In this document: positions 32,716 through 45,345 of the stretch, piece by piece | Layout: each line of letters starts with the position of its first letter | How positions within the stretch are numbered: position 1 is the stretch's first letter | Assembly: GCA_963556145.1 (NCBI GenBank) | Contig: OY744471.1 | Span: forward strand, 4,333,590 to 4,397,589 | Direction: 5' to 3' | Length of the DNA stretch: 64,000 nucleotides | Origin: Hygrocybe punicea | Lineage: Eukaryota; Basidiomycota; Agaricomycetes; Agaricales; Hygrophoraceae | The notes under the pieces: model-generated | The model's input: only the letters and a program-made list of their open reading frames with translations | Databases searched by the model: none | What the model was told of the DNA's origin: nothing | Made by a program: the position numbers and the translations under genes

Positions 32716-35700
32716 TTACACATTTTCATTCTCGTCTTCATTGGCACTGTCGTCTTCAACAACTCCACCACAGAGATATGCTACATCAAGACCTAATTTC
32801 TCTACAACAAAAAAATGTCCTTCAACGGCATCAAGAGGAACCATGGCCACAATGGAAAGTATTGACTTCACCTCAATGACTCGGAATGCTTCACGACCTT
32901 GGTATCGGCATGCCCAGAGTGTCCCATGAGATTCTTTCAAAAGTTCGGGGATGGGCCGTGAGTATAATGACACAAGTGCCAAGGCACGATTTTCGATTCC
33001 AAGAAGAGCCCAAAAGTAATAGTGAACCTCGGTGAATTCAAAGTCACCATTTAAACATAACTTCATTGAAACTAAGTGAGTATTGAGCAAGTCTAGATGG
33101 GGATAAGACCCACCTTCACATTGCGTGCCATCCGAACCTTCTCAAGGGGTTTCAGCTTCTCTTTCCATGTGGATCATGCAATTTGGCCATTGGGAAGATG
33201 AAGACGTGCCAATCTGGTGACATGGGCTTGCCAACTGGGCTCGATGTCACCAACAGCATCTTCAAAATAGGTTTTTACCACAGTGTTTTCATCCCCGTCA
33301 AGGATACGAGCCCTGTTGTCCTTTGCTCTAAGCTAGTGTTGGGGAAGTTCGGTCTCAGACCGACCCAAACCCGGTTTAGACCGAACCGAAACCGCCGGTT
33401 TCGGTTTCGGTTTGGGAAATTTCGGCTGAGACCGAACCGTTCAGTCTCCGGTTTGGAGATTTGGCCGCAGGCCGAAACGGTTTCAAACTCAGTTTGAACC
33501 GCAAACCGACAGTCCAAAGTCGGCTACATGGCTGACTTCGAAAGTCACCCAAAGTCACCAACCCCACCAACAACACCCCCGATATACGCCAAACGAAGAC
33601 GATGGAGCACCCGAGGTCGACAAAACGGGCGGCGGGGTACTCCCTGCCGCCCGCGTATGTTTTTTATTTTTATTTATTCGAACTTAACTAACGCATTTAC
33701 AAATTACAGGTTGATGCACCACGGCCACCACCACCACCACCACCACCACCACCACGACAACGACCACGACAACGGCAACGACAACGGCAACGGTTACAAC
33801 CACCGTCAACGCCACGCCGGACGCGCCCACAGCAACGCCCACGGCCCACCCCCAGCGCCACGCCAAACGCGTTCAAAACGCGCGCCAAACGTACGTGAAT
33901 GGGGTGGAGTCAACAAGGTGGAAGAGCAGCAGGGGTGGTGCATCCACCCCGCTCCTTCGTGGTATGTACCTTTATTCATTTTTTCACTGATTTATTCGTC
34001 CATTATAGAACGCGGCACCGTACCACCACCACCACGCAACACTAACACCACCGAGGAAGGCCAACGCGGGGTCAACCCGGCCGTCGTCGTGTGTACAACG
34101 CGTATGACGCGTCCGGACACCCTCGCGAAGAGGCTCCTATGCCACCACCACCACGCGTCCGCCGAAAACAACCAAAGCGGCCCAGCCGTCGTCGCGTGCA
34201 CAACGCGTATGACGCGTGGGGCACCACCACCACCACCACCACCACCACCACCATCACGCGTCCACCGAAAACGGCCAACGCGGTCAACCCACATCGCATG
34301 TACAACGCGTGTGACGCGTCGGGACACCCATCGAGAAGCCCGCGTGCGGCTCAATGCCGGCGCAGGGTGTGCCAGCACCCCAGCACCCCAATCTCACCTC
34401 GCAAACAGGCTGGCCACGTCAATTGACGTGCGCAGCACTGTTGCGAGGTCAGAATGGTGCAGGGGCACTGAGCACTAGCGGTCCGCGGTTCAGACCGCGT
34501 TCAGACCGAAACCGAACCGATGCAAACCGTTTGCATCGGTTTCGGTCTGGTTTGGGGACTTTGGGTGGAAAACCGGACCATTCGGTTTCCGGTTTGGGCA
34601 AAAAGGCCCCAAACCGGACCAAACCGAACTTCCCCAACACTACTCTAAGCAGTACATATCCATCTCTGAGAGGCTCAGCACCTCCAGGAATCTTGTCTTC
34701 ATTGGAATCAAGGTCTGGAATCATGGCTTTTAACGCATTGACTTGAGATTGACAGAGGCCACGTTGTGAGAGGTTTTCGAATGGTTTCAAAGGCTGCTTG
34801 ATTTCCTCACCAAGATTTCTGATTGTACACTCCAGTGTCCATTGCATGAGATATGCTGCAGGACCTACACGGACAACTTCAGATGCGAGGTGAGTGAGGG
34901 AATGTAGGCTTGGACGACAAAAATGGATGCGATCAATTCACTGTTGATAAAACATTCTTTCATACTCTTCTATGAATTCGACGATGAGTTTATGACTGAG
35001 GGAAAGTTGTTCTACTGTGATACAGCGCTGGTGAAAGATTCGGATACCCATGACGAGCTTGCAAAAATGGTGCCAGTATTTGTTGGGGAGCACCTTGTAG
35101 TAGAGGCCAGGACAGAGACCATACAAATACATGAGGTATTCCCATGCTTTGTACCCACTCCAAATCTTCTCTGCTGGGTTGTGAGGTGGGTGGTCAAAAG
35201 AGCCAGGGAGGTAGGGCATTGCCCGAGCAACCGCTTCTCCATGAGTTTTCCAAATATCACCCTGCAAAACTGCCCAATCCCAGGTGTCTCAGCTATCTGT
35301 ATTCTCACAGTCCATTTTACCGCGGTACTGCTTGATAACGAGATTGGGTATATTGAGTGATGCAAGGTGCATAAGGTCTGCAGGAAAAGTGTTTGGTATA
35401 CCAAGTATTCGGGTGGGGTCCAGGCCACCGAAAATGGATGGTTTTGATATGCCAGTTGCTAAGCAGCGCTTTTCATATTGTGTTTGGTTAGTAGATCCAA
35501 GGAGATAAGTAAGATTTTCTTGATATTCGATAGCAGACGTGCCGGCAAGACTGCGGAGGTTGATGTCATCGTGGTCAGATCCAGCGACATTGTAATTGTT
35601 GGGTTTGAGATGAGCAGGACAGTAGCTCCTACCTCTGAGACGACCTTTGATAGTGCAGTATAGCCGACACCCATATGCACCAGAGTGACCAATGAAACTG

Positions 35701-37328
35701 CTGAGATAGGTCATCCCAGGTGTATCTGCTGTGCCAAATGCAAAGTAGATTTGAGACTTCAAAATGCAATTGTCGAGTGCATCCCATACAAGTAAACCTT
35801 CTTTCTGAAGGGCAGCAACATGGTGAATACCAGGGAAAAGGAACAAATCCACATTCTTGGGCTTGTTGGGACCTGGAATGAAGCCACCAGGAAGTACGCG
35901 TTTCTTTTTATAGTGCAGGTCTGGGGCGTAGTTGAGGATGACCCAGATGTATATCCAACAGTCAGAGGCCTTGCTGTGGTATAACTGTGCTCCATCAAGT
36001 GAAAGGAGTACAATGGTGTCATTGTGTGAGATATCTCCTTGCTGAACAGCATTGAGATAATCGTGCCCATGGCAATAGTCATCAAATTCATAGATCCACC
36101 CATCGTTTTGCTGGAGCTCAGCTAAAATAACTTCTGTGTGCTGTTGCCAATATCGCATGTCAATGGAAGCTTGTGGAGATCGTCGGAGTGCTTGGAGCTG
36201 GGGACCTAAGGGGATCATATGAAATTTTTGCCATGGGATCTTCTTCCTGCCACAGCTGGATGCCAACACGAGTGGATCATAGCGATCTTCGTTGCATTTA
36301 GGGCACGTTTGTAATTTGGTGAAGGGTCCAGTGAATGCGATGCAGGTGTTGATGCACATGTCAAAAATGATTGAATCAACGCCACTGAGCTCGGTTACTT
36401 TGCGTTTAATGGAATCGTGAGTGAGGATGGGATCTTCAGGGTGATGGCGAAGAATAGCGTGCGAGTGTTGGTGTATGTCTCTTGGGACGCATTGCTGACA
36501 GCCAGGAAGAGGTCAAGAGAGAGGCACAAATCAGGATCATCAATGTCAAGTTGCTTCTGTATAGGTTGGCGTAGGCGTTCGAGGTTGTGTGGAGATAAAT
36601 TGCCATTATCCAAAGATGCTGTCTTGACAGCATCAATAAAAGCGACAGCGATCTTGAGTTCTTCGAGATGTATGATTGTTGTATCTTGATCTGGTTCGAC
36701 AGGGACAATATCTCCACTGCCCTGTGTGTCGTCAGGTTGCTCAGCATGAATTTCAGGTGAGTTTTCATGATCTTGCATCAGCTGAACTTCAACATCAGCC
36801 AGACTGCCAGGGTCAATGATATCATCATCCTAGAATAAAATGAATTAATGGAAATGATGTGAGATAACAAGAGACATACTGTGTCTACTGCAAATTCATC
36901 AGAAACCATGCCAGCGTCCACAATATCATCATTAATCTGGAAGGAAAAATCAGTGCTGTCGACACAAACTTGAAATATTTGAGTAAGATTATGCCTACCA
37001 CTTCTTCCGCTAACTCTTTGTCGAATAACTGTGCATCCCCCTGGTCATTGTTGTCATCAATATCCACCATAGATTCGTCTTCTACTCTGGGGTTATCTTG
37101 ATATCCTCTGATCGGCAATTGACCACCTTGGTGACTGTCAATGGTCATGTTGTCTTGTTCAGGTTGTTGGGCTGGCTGTAGCGCAACTCCTCTAGCGGCC
37201 AGAAAATCATGGTAATCCTGAGTGGGTTGGTTTCGGTATTTGGCGTGGTCAAAGTAAGTTGTCTTTGAGACTTTCTTCCTCTGCTTGCAACGGATGGGGC
37301 AGTCACAGAAATATTCATGAGGAGCCAT
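32716..37328 (-). pseudogene. Plavaka-type transposase, interrupted by a hAT MITE
   Basis: Transposase of the Plavaka family common in Agaricomycetes (CACTA/KDZ-related). Start MAPHEYFCDCPIRC at complement 37328; clear introns at 36937-36998 and 36830-36879. Core motifs: DMCINTCIAFTGPF, LQTCPKCNEDRYDP (zinc-binding), LLSLDGAQLYHSKASDCW, PGPNKPKNVDLFLFPGIHHV, ADTPGMTYLSSFIGHSGAYGC (part), IPNTFPADLMHLASLNIPNL. Near the C-terminus come LHLPNGQIA and EVHYYFWALLGIENRALALV. Breaks: a frameshift near 36460, a TGA at complement 33174-33176 (family has Arg), and the MITE at 33334-34642. The product is dead. Confidence 0.88.
33326..34650. mobile_element. Non-autonomous hAT element with 8-bp target duplication
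   Basis: Ends TAGTGTTGGGGAAGTTCGGT (33334) and its complement finishing at 34642, flanked by CTCTAAGC on both sides (33326-33333 and 34643-34650). 1309 bp. Subterminal regions are dense in CCGAAACCGAACCG / CGGTTTCGGTTTCGG. The interior has CACCAC runs and three copies of a TGTACAACGCGTATGACGCGT-like block (34090, 34198, 34300). The long plus-strand ORF at 33528-34478 is low-complexity His/Pro/Thr and is not a transposase. Confidence 0.9.
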
Positions 37329-37386
37329 TTGGCGGTGGGGAGTATTGAAAAAGGTAGAATTGCAGCATATAAATACAATGCAAGTG

Positions 37387-37515
37387 TTGTGTATTGGACA
37401 TACAAGTATTGTGTGTATTGGACATGCGAGCATGTACTGTGTGTATTGGACATGTGTGTGTGTACTGTGTGTATTGGACATGTGTGCATGTACTGTGTGT
37501 ATTGGACATGTGTGT
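37387..37515. repeat. Short tandem repeat upstream of the Plavaka gene
   Basis: About four units of a TGTGTATTGGACATG core with TGTGTGYATGTACTG spacer, about 36 bp per unit. It may be part of the Plavaka element's 5' region. Confidence 0.7.
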
Positions 37516-37937
37516 ATTTGATGCAAAGCACAGCATTTGTGATTAGATAACAATGCTAAGTCACTCTGGACTGATCCAATCTGACGGACTGTTGATTTGT
37601 CACTCAAAGCCAATCTGATCCATTTGGATCATATGGGATTTTCACTGGGACTAATGAGTGTAGGTGTGCATCCATAGTGTTGCACTTAAATATCTAAGTC
37701 CATGGTCCGATGGTAAACCCATGACATTACACCCAAAACCATTTGGGGTCATGACAGCACATCATTAAATGGAATCTCATTGGCTGGAATGAATGGACTA
37801 AATCGGTAAGACAAGTCTTCTCTCATACCTCGCACGTGCCTCTTATGCACCTCTGTCGACCTCCACCAACCTCTCCAGCTGCTCTGCAATTTAACCTGTC
37901 GCCACACCTTCCCATCCTATCATTCTTCTCTCCATCC
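37516..37937. other. Spacer with an LTR fragment
   Basis: Contains the 107-bp repeat at 37650-37756. The remainder shows no gene; a pyrimidine-rich stretch just before 37938 may belong to the promoter of the next gene. Confidence 0.4.
37650..37756 (-). repeat. 107-bp LTR fragment shared with 60688-60794
   Basis: From ACTAATGAGTGTAGGTGTGC to GGGTCATGACA, almost identical to the outer end of the LTR at 60688-60794 (TGTCATGACCCC on the minus strand). Only this piece is present. Confidence 0.8.
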
Positions 37938-40900
37938 ATGTCATGGATCATGATGGACTGCCAATGGAACCCAACACATTTTTCAACATTCAACAGTGAC
38001 GCGTTGAACTCTCTCTCACACCATCTAGGGCACCCTCCGGTTTGTGTCTCTCCTTATCCCAATAATCACCTCGTTGACCTCATCAACCCAACACAGCAAC
38101 AACACGTTGTCTATTCAACCTGGTGCAATGAGCTGTGGAGTAACTGTTTTCCCTCTTGCTGAGAAGTTCTTGCCATTCTGTAAGGTTTTTTCAACTGTTC
38201 CTCCCATGAGTATACTGACCACTCATTTCAGCAATTTTGCTCAGCTTCACACTGTGTCTTGTTTTTCATGGCAAACCCACACGCTCTTGTAAGCGTAGTA
38301 ATCCCACTAACCTCCTTTTTCTCTTACCTACTTCACCCTCTAGGAATCAGACCAGCAACTCCTTCATGCCCACCCTGCTATTCATACCAACCGAGGTAGC
38401 TCAGCACCTGTGGGCACCACAGCTGATGAGGATCTGGTGGAGCAGTACAGTGACCTCTATGATTTCTCTGTAACCCAAATTGGTGGGGGGACCCCATGTA
38501 CACCATGTAAAAGGCGACTCTCCACCCCCTCGTATGAGACGCCCACTCGTCTCTGCACCATGGTCCGTGCCTCTTCCCGTGATGCAGGGTTGGTCTCACA
38601 GGCATCAGATCGATGTGCTCAACTGGTTCCAGATGGTTCCAGTCCCATGGTGCCCATCCCCGCAGTGCCCAAGATTCCTGGGAAATCCCATTCCAGCAGC
38701 TCTCCCAGAGAATCATGTTATGCACCTCCAGTCTTGCAAATCATACCTTCCACACTGGTCAGCACCAATCAGGCATCTGTGACAGTCGCAACTTTGGTGG
38801 AGCCTCCCAGTGCAGCCGCTTCACCTCACAGAATGGCTGTCAGCCGCATGTCAGAGCAGAACCACAAAGCCTTGCAGGAAGGGTTTAGCAAAGTCCTGGG
38901 GTACTTTAATGCCCTAGCTGCTGACACCCAATTGTCGATGGATCAGGTTCTCAGTTTCTGGGAGAAACAGAACAGGCAGAAGAACAAGGTAAACAATGGA
39001 CCCAGAAATCCCTGGAATGCCTATGAGATGTACGTCAAACACCCTCAGAATCAACCCACGGAACTTCATCATGCCAGTTTCAAGCCAGGTTGGTTTACCT
39101 TATGCTTTGTTTGTCAACAAGTCGCTGATGACAATACAGACTGTCAACTCATGGTGGAGATTTGCACCGCATACTTCAAGGCATTCAAGCATGCCTTTCC
39201 TGATTCGTGGTCTGATATCTTGGAGACGTGGGATGAGATATGAATCAACAAGCCTCCTCACACTCAGACTTTGGCCCAGCAGGCAAGAACCTTTCAGAAG
39301 TACTCATCCAAGGTTGTCCAGAGGGTGAGTATGTGTGCTTAAAATTTTGTTCCTCGTGCTGATAGCCCTGCAGGCCAAATTTTATAGTGCCCGATATGGT
39401 TTCAAGATGGCTTTGGTCATTGCTGGCAAGGTGGTCAACCAGGATGGGTCACTCAGGGAAGTTTTCATGACTGAGTATGCACAGGATGTATGACAATGTT
39501 CTGTTTATATAAGCTCATGCACTAATATCATATCTTAGTTCTTCCAAGTGAGATGTTGAGCAGACAATGATGCCATGGTGGGCGACTTCAAGGTGCATAT
39601 CCAGTATGGTCCTAGCTCCTCTCAAATAAATGTTAGAGTTGCTGACCAGCCACAAAGGCACAATATGTCATTGGCCCTCATTGAAGAGGCATTCCAAGAT
39701 ACCACCCCCGAGCCAGAGACACAAACTAAAGAGCCTCTTGGATATTTGGCAGAGGATGGGAAGGTTGACACGGAGGAAGCTCCTGCAACCATCAAAAATG
39801 CTACGGAGATGCTTATGACCCCAAACGGCCATCTTGAATTAGTCAAGACTTGTTTCAATGAGGAACTTCATACGTTTCACTCATGTCTTCATTCGCTGGT
39901 CCACTCAGAGGCTTGCAACAGATCGATTTGGCTTCAAGTGGCCGAAGAAAAACTTCCCTTGGTCACTGATGGCTACACACCTGGCTACATTCGGCTTAAT
40001 ATGTGAAAATTACCCTGAGCATGCACCACTCCCCGGTGACAAACCCCCTGCTGCTCAAAAGAGCAAAGGTATCAATGATCTCACCCAGGTGTATGTCACC
40101 AACATCCTGAATGCTTTCAATGATCCCCACTTTCCCTTGTGGTTTTGTTTGGTTGCCAAAGAAAAGAAATGTTGGTACTATGGATGTATTCTTGTCATTG
40201 TGCTAATATATGAGCATCATTTCAAGGTAATTTGATGGTGTCCCGATCTCCAGTGATCATAGGAGTCCCTCCTGAATCAACCTCCTCTCAGGCTTTCGGC
40301 CGGCGTAAATTTGCCAATGGCACTGTTGACTCCCATGGGCTCCCTCACTTGCCACCCAGTCCCGCTAAAACCGTTGTCAAAGCGAAGCTTTCCAGACCTC
40401 CAATGAACCTCGCTGGGCCTCCAATGAACCTCTCCGGCACCCCAAAGAAAGCTTCCACTGGTGCAATTTATTCAGATGCTGAGAGCACTCCTGCACCTCA
40501 CTTGACTAGGGCTTCAAAGCACCCCAAAAAGGTCTGGGTTGAGATCCAGGTGTCTCCCAATAGGAAGCAACCTCGTTCAGATGAGGAGTCTGAACCAGAT
40601 TCCACCAAGGACAATGCTGCACCTTCATGCCCATTGAAGAGAAAAAAAGCAGCTCCTGGCCATTCATCAACAAGAAAGAGAGTAAGGTCTGCTGCGGTGA
40701 TCCCACATAGCAGTGATGAGTCGGATTTCCAGGAGGTACAGGAGGTTCGGGAGAAGAAAAAGAAGAAACTTGTCTGGACGGATGTTGAGTCACCCTCGAA
40801 CAGCTTGGAACCTCAAATGATCTCATCAGGTAACTGTAAGTGTATAATTGTCATTGTTCTGCTTGATTCTGACTCTGATACTATCTCCCGCAGCAAGTCC

Positions 40901-42398
40901 CTCTCCTGTCGAGCCTCTTCCATCTCTACCCACTGGCTCGCCAATGCGAGGCTGGAGTGGAGGGCAGGCTGATACTGGAAAATGGGTCGCAAGGGACCTC
41001 AAGGAGCCTCTTCGTACCTTGCCCACTGGCTTGCCGATGTGAGGCCAGAGTGGAGGGCAGGCTGATGCCAGAAAGTGGGTTATGAGAGACCTCAAGGAGC
41101 CTCGTAAAGACAAGGAGAAGGCACCAAGCGATGCTGAAAAACAGTTGGTGGCAGCTCTCTTCACCCCATCACCAGAAAGATCTCAACCTACCCCCATGTA
41201 TCACAGAGTCAAACAGAAGAAAGATAGCGCATCGGCTGGCTCCACAATTGGTGGAACCTTGGGCAACAATCAGGATCAGGCACCAGACAGAGTCACCGAG
41301 TCACTGCTGCCTGGTCTCAACCATGGCCAGCATACCCATGCAGACCAAGACTCACAAAGTAACGAGCCAACTGTGAACATCCCAGAGGCTCCAACACCAG
41401 CCAATGATGTCCCTGAGTTGGACTCCCATACTTTACACCCCCTGCATTTCCAAGTCCCTCCTAGGAATGCCTTGGATGCTCCTGGTAGCTGCTCACCGGT
41501 GATGCAGCCCACTTCATTGCGCATCCAAAACCTCCCCGACCCACCTACAACATCAGCTCCACATGACAAATCTTGTGCCTTTGAGCATCATGGATACCTC
41601 CCAAGCAGATGCTCGTGGCCCCCACATGGCTATGACCATTTCGAACAGCTTGCCTATCCTCAAGATTGGCACCCATACCCAGCTTCATACCCAGCTCCAT
41701 ATCATGTGCCTCCTTCAGGATATGGTTATTTTGATCGCCCCCAGTATGGGCTTCCCCATGGGCCATTTGCAACCACCATGGTGGGGCCCTCAGTGCTGGA
41801 TTCCTGTGATGCAGCTACCCCTGGCTTGAATCCCATGGCCAGTGGGCCAATCCCACCATCTGAGTATTGTGGATCTGGTCCTCCTGATGTGCCTGGGTCC
41901 TCCATGACCCATTCCTGGGAAGCAGCGGTGCAAGCCACATGTAAATCCGCAGGATATGACACTGGCATGCTAATGCCCAGTGACATCCATGGTCCATCTG
42001 ACTATTGGGGACCAACTCCTCACCTTACCGGTGACTTCTGGGGACCCCTGCCCAGTAACTATTGAGGACCTCCTGGGACTGATTTCCATCCCTCGTCTGG
42101 GGAATACCAACTGCCTCCCAGTAACTATTGCGAGTATCATAACTGGCATGGTGGCAGCTGCCAACAGCCTTGGATGGGACTCGAGAGCAATGGCTGGTAT
42201 ACCTCCAGCAATGCCCAGCCAGTCCCATTTGGGAGGTCTTCAGGCCAGATTACCCCAGATTTTGGAGTTGAGGAGCACCGACCTTCGTGTGATGTGTCGC
42301 ACCCCCTGGACATAGAGATGAGTGATTTTTGGCCACCCTCCCACCGTTTACAAAAGCAACCCAATGTCAATGCTGAAGGTCCACCCATGCATGCCTGA
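37938..42398 (+). pseudogene. Multi-exon gene of an unrecognised repeat-associated family
   Basis: Likely start MSWIMMDCQWNPTHF at 37938. The clearest coding exon starts near 38345 (ESDQQLLHAHPAIH) and contains RNPWNAYEMYVKH and WSDILETWDEI. Later exons give FYSARYGFKMALVIAGKVVN, DRFGFKWPKKNFPW, GVPPESTSSQAF, a basic KRKKAAPGHSSTRKR stretch and a long Pro/Tyr/Gly-rich tail. Introns are visible at 39326-39366, 39489-39539 and 40831-40892. TGAs at 39241, 39557, 41040 and 42063 each sit at a probable Arg, and the frame shifts near 39930. I recall similar proteins as multi-copy in Agaricomycete genomes but cannot name a function. Confidence 0.5.
40932..41117 (+). repeat. 93-bp in-frame tandem duplication with a CGA/TGA difference
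   Basis: Two units of 31 codons (LPTGSPMRGWSGGQAD... and LPTGLPM*GQSGGQAD...). At the same codon the first unit has CGA (40947-40949) and the second has TGA (41040-41042). Confidence 0.9.
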
Positions 42399-42962
42399 AC
42401 ATGCAGCATTGGCTACATACTCTTTCTATCTTTTCTTGCTGTTGTTGCCTCACCCTTTCCCCTCTTTCCGCACCCTTCTATTTTTTTCGTATGCTCATTT
42501 TGCTTTTTTTTTGGACCTCCTAGCTAGCTCTAGGTCTGTACCCTGTCTTTGTTTATGAACCTCTTAGCTAGTTCTACGGTTAACAATGACATGCATCAGC
42601 AAAACAGCCGTCAACGATACAGGTCTGCCACGTGCTGTGCAGACGTCCATAGAGTCATAGAGTCATAGACTACTTCTTTGTATGTCTAAATCTATATAAT
42701 GCCATGCAACATCTATGCAAGTCTATGCAGTCCGCTGTCTCACCTTTATAGACCTGTATATACCTGTCACCTATCTGTATAGCACTATGTAACTGCATCC
42801 AGAATGCAGCCAGAGCACTTATTTTATATTTTATATTCCAATATTTTCATCATTATACGAAAGAAAAGCAACAATAATTATATTGATCTAGGCTAAACAA
42901 CCTACATGACCACGACGGCGTGGGGAGGCACTCATGTTGCCATTCTAGTCATGCGAAACACG
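42399..42962. other. Non-coding, CATAGA-rich
   Basis: 3' flank of the preceding gene. From 42590 it contains CATCAGCAAAACAGCCG followed by repeated CATAGA / TCTATG words. The mirror image of this lies at about 46230-46437. Confidence 0.45.
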
Positions 42963-44955
42963 TAGGGTATAACACGGGTAACCCCCGGGTCACTTTTTAG
43001 AACACCGGACCCAAACCCTTTGAAACCGCACCCGGAACGGGTCTCAACCCGAACCTTACCCGTTTAGCATGGGTTCTCAAGGTAACCGGTTCCAATTCGG
43101 TAACCGCATCAAACTCGGTAACTGCAGACATTACCGCGGGTTTTCATTGCAAGACGGGGGGCGGGACAATATATCTATGCTACGGGGGGGGTTCTTCGGT
43201 CTCTTCAACATCAGACTCAGCCCGTTTCCTCTTCTTCTCCCTGACTGCTGCCAGTAGATCCGCCATCTCCACAAGGCCTTTGCGGCACCAGTCGCCGAGG
43301 CAGAGGTTAGCACAAATGGATGCAGGGGTGAGTCAGTTTCGCGTGAAATTGAGAAGACCACGACCCTGTGAAAAAACTCGCTCAACCACCGTTGATGTGG
43401 CAGGGGCGCTGAGATAGTCGAGAGCCATCCTAGATAAGTTAGGGTAAATGAAATGATTGTCATACCACCATGCAAGTGGGTCTTTGACATTCTCAACCGG
43501 ATGATGCAAGTATTCCTCATACTCATCCCGAGCCCTTGCGACATTCTTAACAGAGATATTGCTGAAATCATTATCACCGCCAGAGCCCTGACATCGTCAC
43601 ACATTAGCCTTGACCGATAAAATGGTGACAAACATACATCACCGGTCTCGGATGCCGAGTTGGGATCACCAACGTTCTTCAAATAATTGCGGTTGAACTC
43701 GTCTCGAACTAAGTTTTTGGCAGTCTCGATCCACTCCTCCTCCCACTCTTGCTGACGGAAATACTCGAGCTTTAGACCAGGATGAAGCACTGAGAAGGAA
43801 ATTGTAGTCAGCAGTAAAGAAACAGGCCAAACACTCACCCATAGAGATCCTGTAGATGCTGGAAAGATCTGTGAGAGAGTAGTACCGATTGATCTTCTTG
43901 CGAGCCAACTTCATGGCAGCGAGGATTGCCGGATGGTATGTTTTCCCCGTGTGTGCATTGAGATTACTTTCGAGCTTGTCTATGGCCGGAATCACAGCAG
44001 CAACGCTAGCTACATCACTTGAGAAGAATATTGTCGCCTTTTTGTAAAGCTGTATACCATTAGAGTACATCGCTACATAGATAAGATAAATGCCTCACCT
44101 CGAGGATGGCCACGAGATCCTGAATGATTGCCCAATCATCGTCCACAAGCTCATATTTGCGCAGCTTAAGTGCCTTGTCGGCAGTGATATGATGGTGACA
44201 TCGGTTTTGAAGAATTGATGGATTGGCGAGCGCCATGTTAGTTTTGCTTTAGCTGAATCCGAAGCTCGTAAGACTCTAATCAGCAGAAGGTGAGCACTTA
44301 CCGAGTTCTTCTTCCGGGCTATCGGGCTTCTCACTGTCAGACTTCTCAGTATCGGAATCGACCTCGATCGGATCATCGGGAGGCTGGGATGTGGTAGACA
44401 AGATCGAGTGAGTTGATGTGGTAGACAAGATTGAGTGAGTTGATGTGGTAGACAAGATCGAGTGAGTTGAGGGAGTCCTGTGAAGCGAAGTAGTAGTAAT
44501 GCTCTTTTGAGCGCGTTTAGCAGACGTGGATTCGGAAGGGGTCTTTTTGGCGGTGGGCATGGTGGGTAAGAGATATGGGAGAGAGAAAAAGGAGGAGACT
44601 TTATACGCACAGAGATTGGACTGATCCGCAGATCAAAAAAAATACTGCCCGATGGATCCATGAGTGTGTTGCAACGACTAACAACATCGAAGCGAATACT
44701 GAACGGGATTTGCAGACGGGATTTTGAGAAGTGGGAGGGCAGCATGGTCGACGATGCTGAATGAATTGGACCCATCAACGGAGAGCAATGAAACACGGGG
44801 AATTGTCGAAGTCAGGCGTGGGAACCCGTGAAACCCGGAGAACCGCGATTTCGGGTATGGTATTGCCTGGGGTGCTGAATCGGCAACCCATACCCGGAAC
44901 CGCGGCACCCATTATAGGGAACCCTCGGGTAAACCCGAACCCATGTTATACCCTA
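42963..44955 (-). mobile_element. hAT transposon, shortened
   Basis: Inverted ends TAGGGTATAACACGGGT (42963) and complement of TAGGGTATAACATGGGT (ending 44955), typical hAT TAGGG termini, with subterminal ACCCGGGTAACC-like repeats. It encloses a transposase gene on the minus strand. The flanking octamers (GAAACACG, ACCACCGT) no longer match. Confidence 0.75.
43180..44560 (-). pseudogene. hAT transposase with dimerisation domain, internally deleted
   Basis: Start MPTAKKTPSESTSAKRAQKS at complement 44560, followed by three THSILSTTS repeats and an acidic run. After a splice come TWRSPIHQFFKTD, ITADKALKLRKYELVDDDW and YKKATIFFSSDVASVAAVIP. A clean intron joins YRISM to VLHPGLKLEYFRQQEWEEEW. The C-terminal hAT dimerisation motif reads LDYLSAPATSTVVERVFSQG and LGDWCRKGLVEMADLLA. 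The first two catalytic blocks of the RNase H-like core seem absent, so this is a deletion derivative. A TGA at complement 43333-43335 falls at an expected Arg (FTRN-stop-LTP). Confidence 0.8.
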
Positions 44956-45345
44956 ACCACCGTTGCTGTCCCGTCGTCTGCCTCCTCACCGCTGTCTTTC
45001 GTGAGGGTGAGGGCAAGGGAGTTAGTATATAATAATTAATAAAAAGACTCTCCCGTCATCATTTCCATCTGGTCGATCTCCACCGCTGTTGTCGTTGTCG
45101 TCCTTCGTCATCGTTGTCATCTCCGTCTGTCATCCTCACCATGGTTGTCCCATGCTGTTCCTGTCCCGTCGTGTTCGCCATGTTCATCGTTCCTGTCATC
45201 TTCGTGATCCCTCATCCCCATTCCTGTCCTTGCGGTTACAGTGGTCCCATTGTTTGCCTCCTCGGTGCTGGCTGGCAGGGGCAGCGGGATGTGCCAGTAG
45301 TCATATTATATGAATGTAAAAAAAAACTCACAGTAGCACCACCCA
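44956..45345 (+). repeat. Dispersed repeat, two units, related to 13.6-13.8 kb
   Basis: Two related units (44960-45060 and about 45100-45340), both with TGCCTCCTC.GTGCTG and a terminal AGTAGT/TATATAAT stretch. The second unit matches the reverse complement of 13640-13830. Confidence 0.6.

Noticed and set aside
33528..34478. 316-codon ORF inside the hAT MITE with His and Thr runs
   Set aside because: It reflects CACCAC low complexity and GC-rich repeats; there is no transposase motif and the element's ends are non-coding in kind.
37387..37515. CRISPR-like array
   Set aside because: Units are contiguous and nearly identical with no distinct spacers; eukaryotic sequence. It is a simple tandem repeat.
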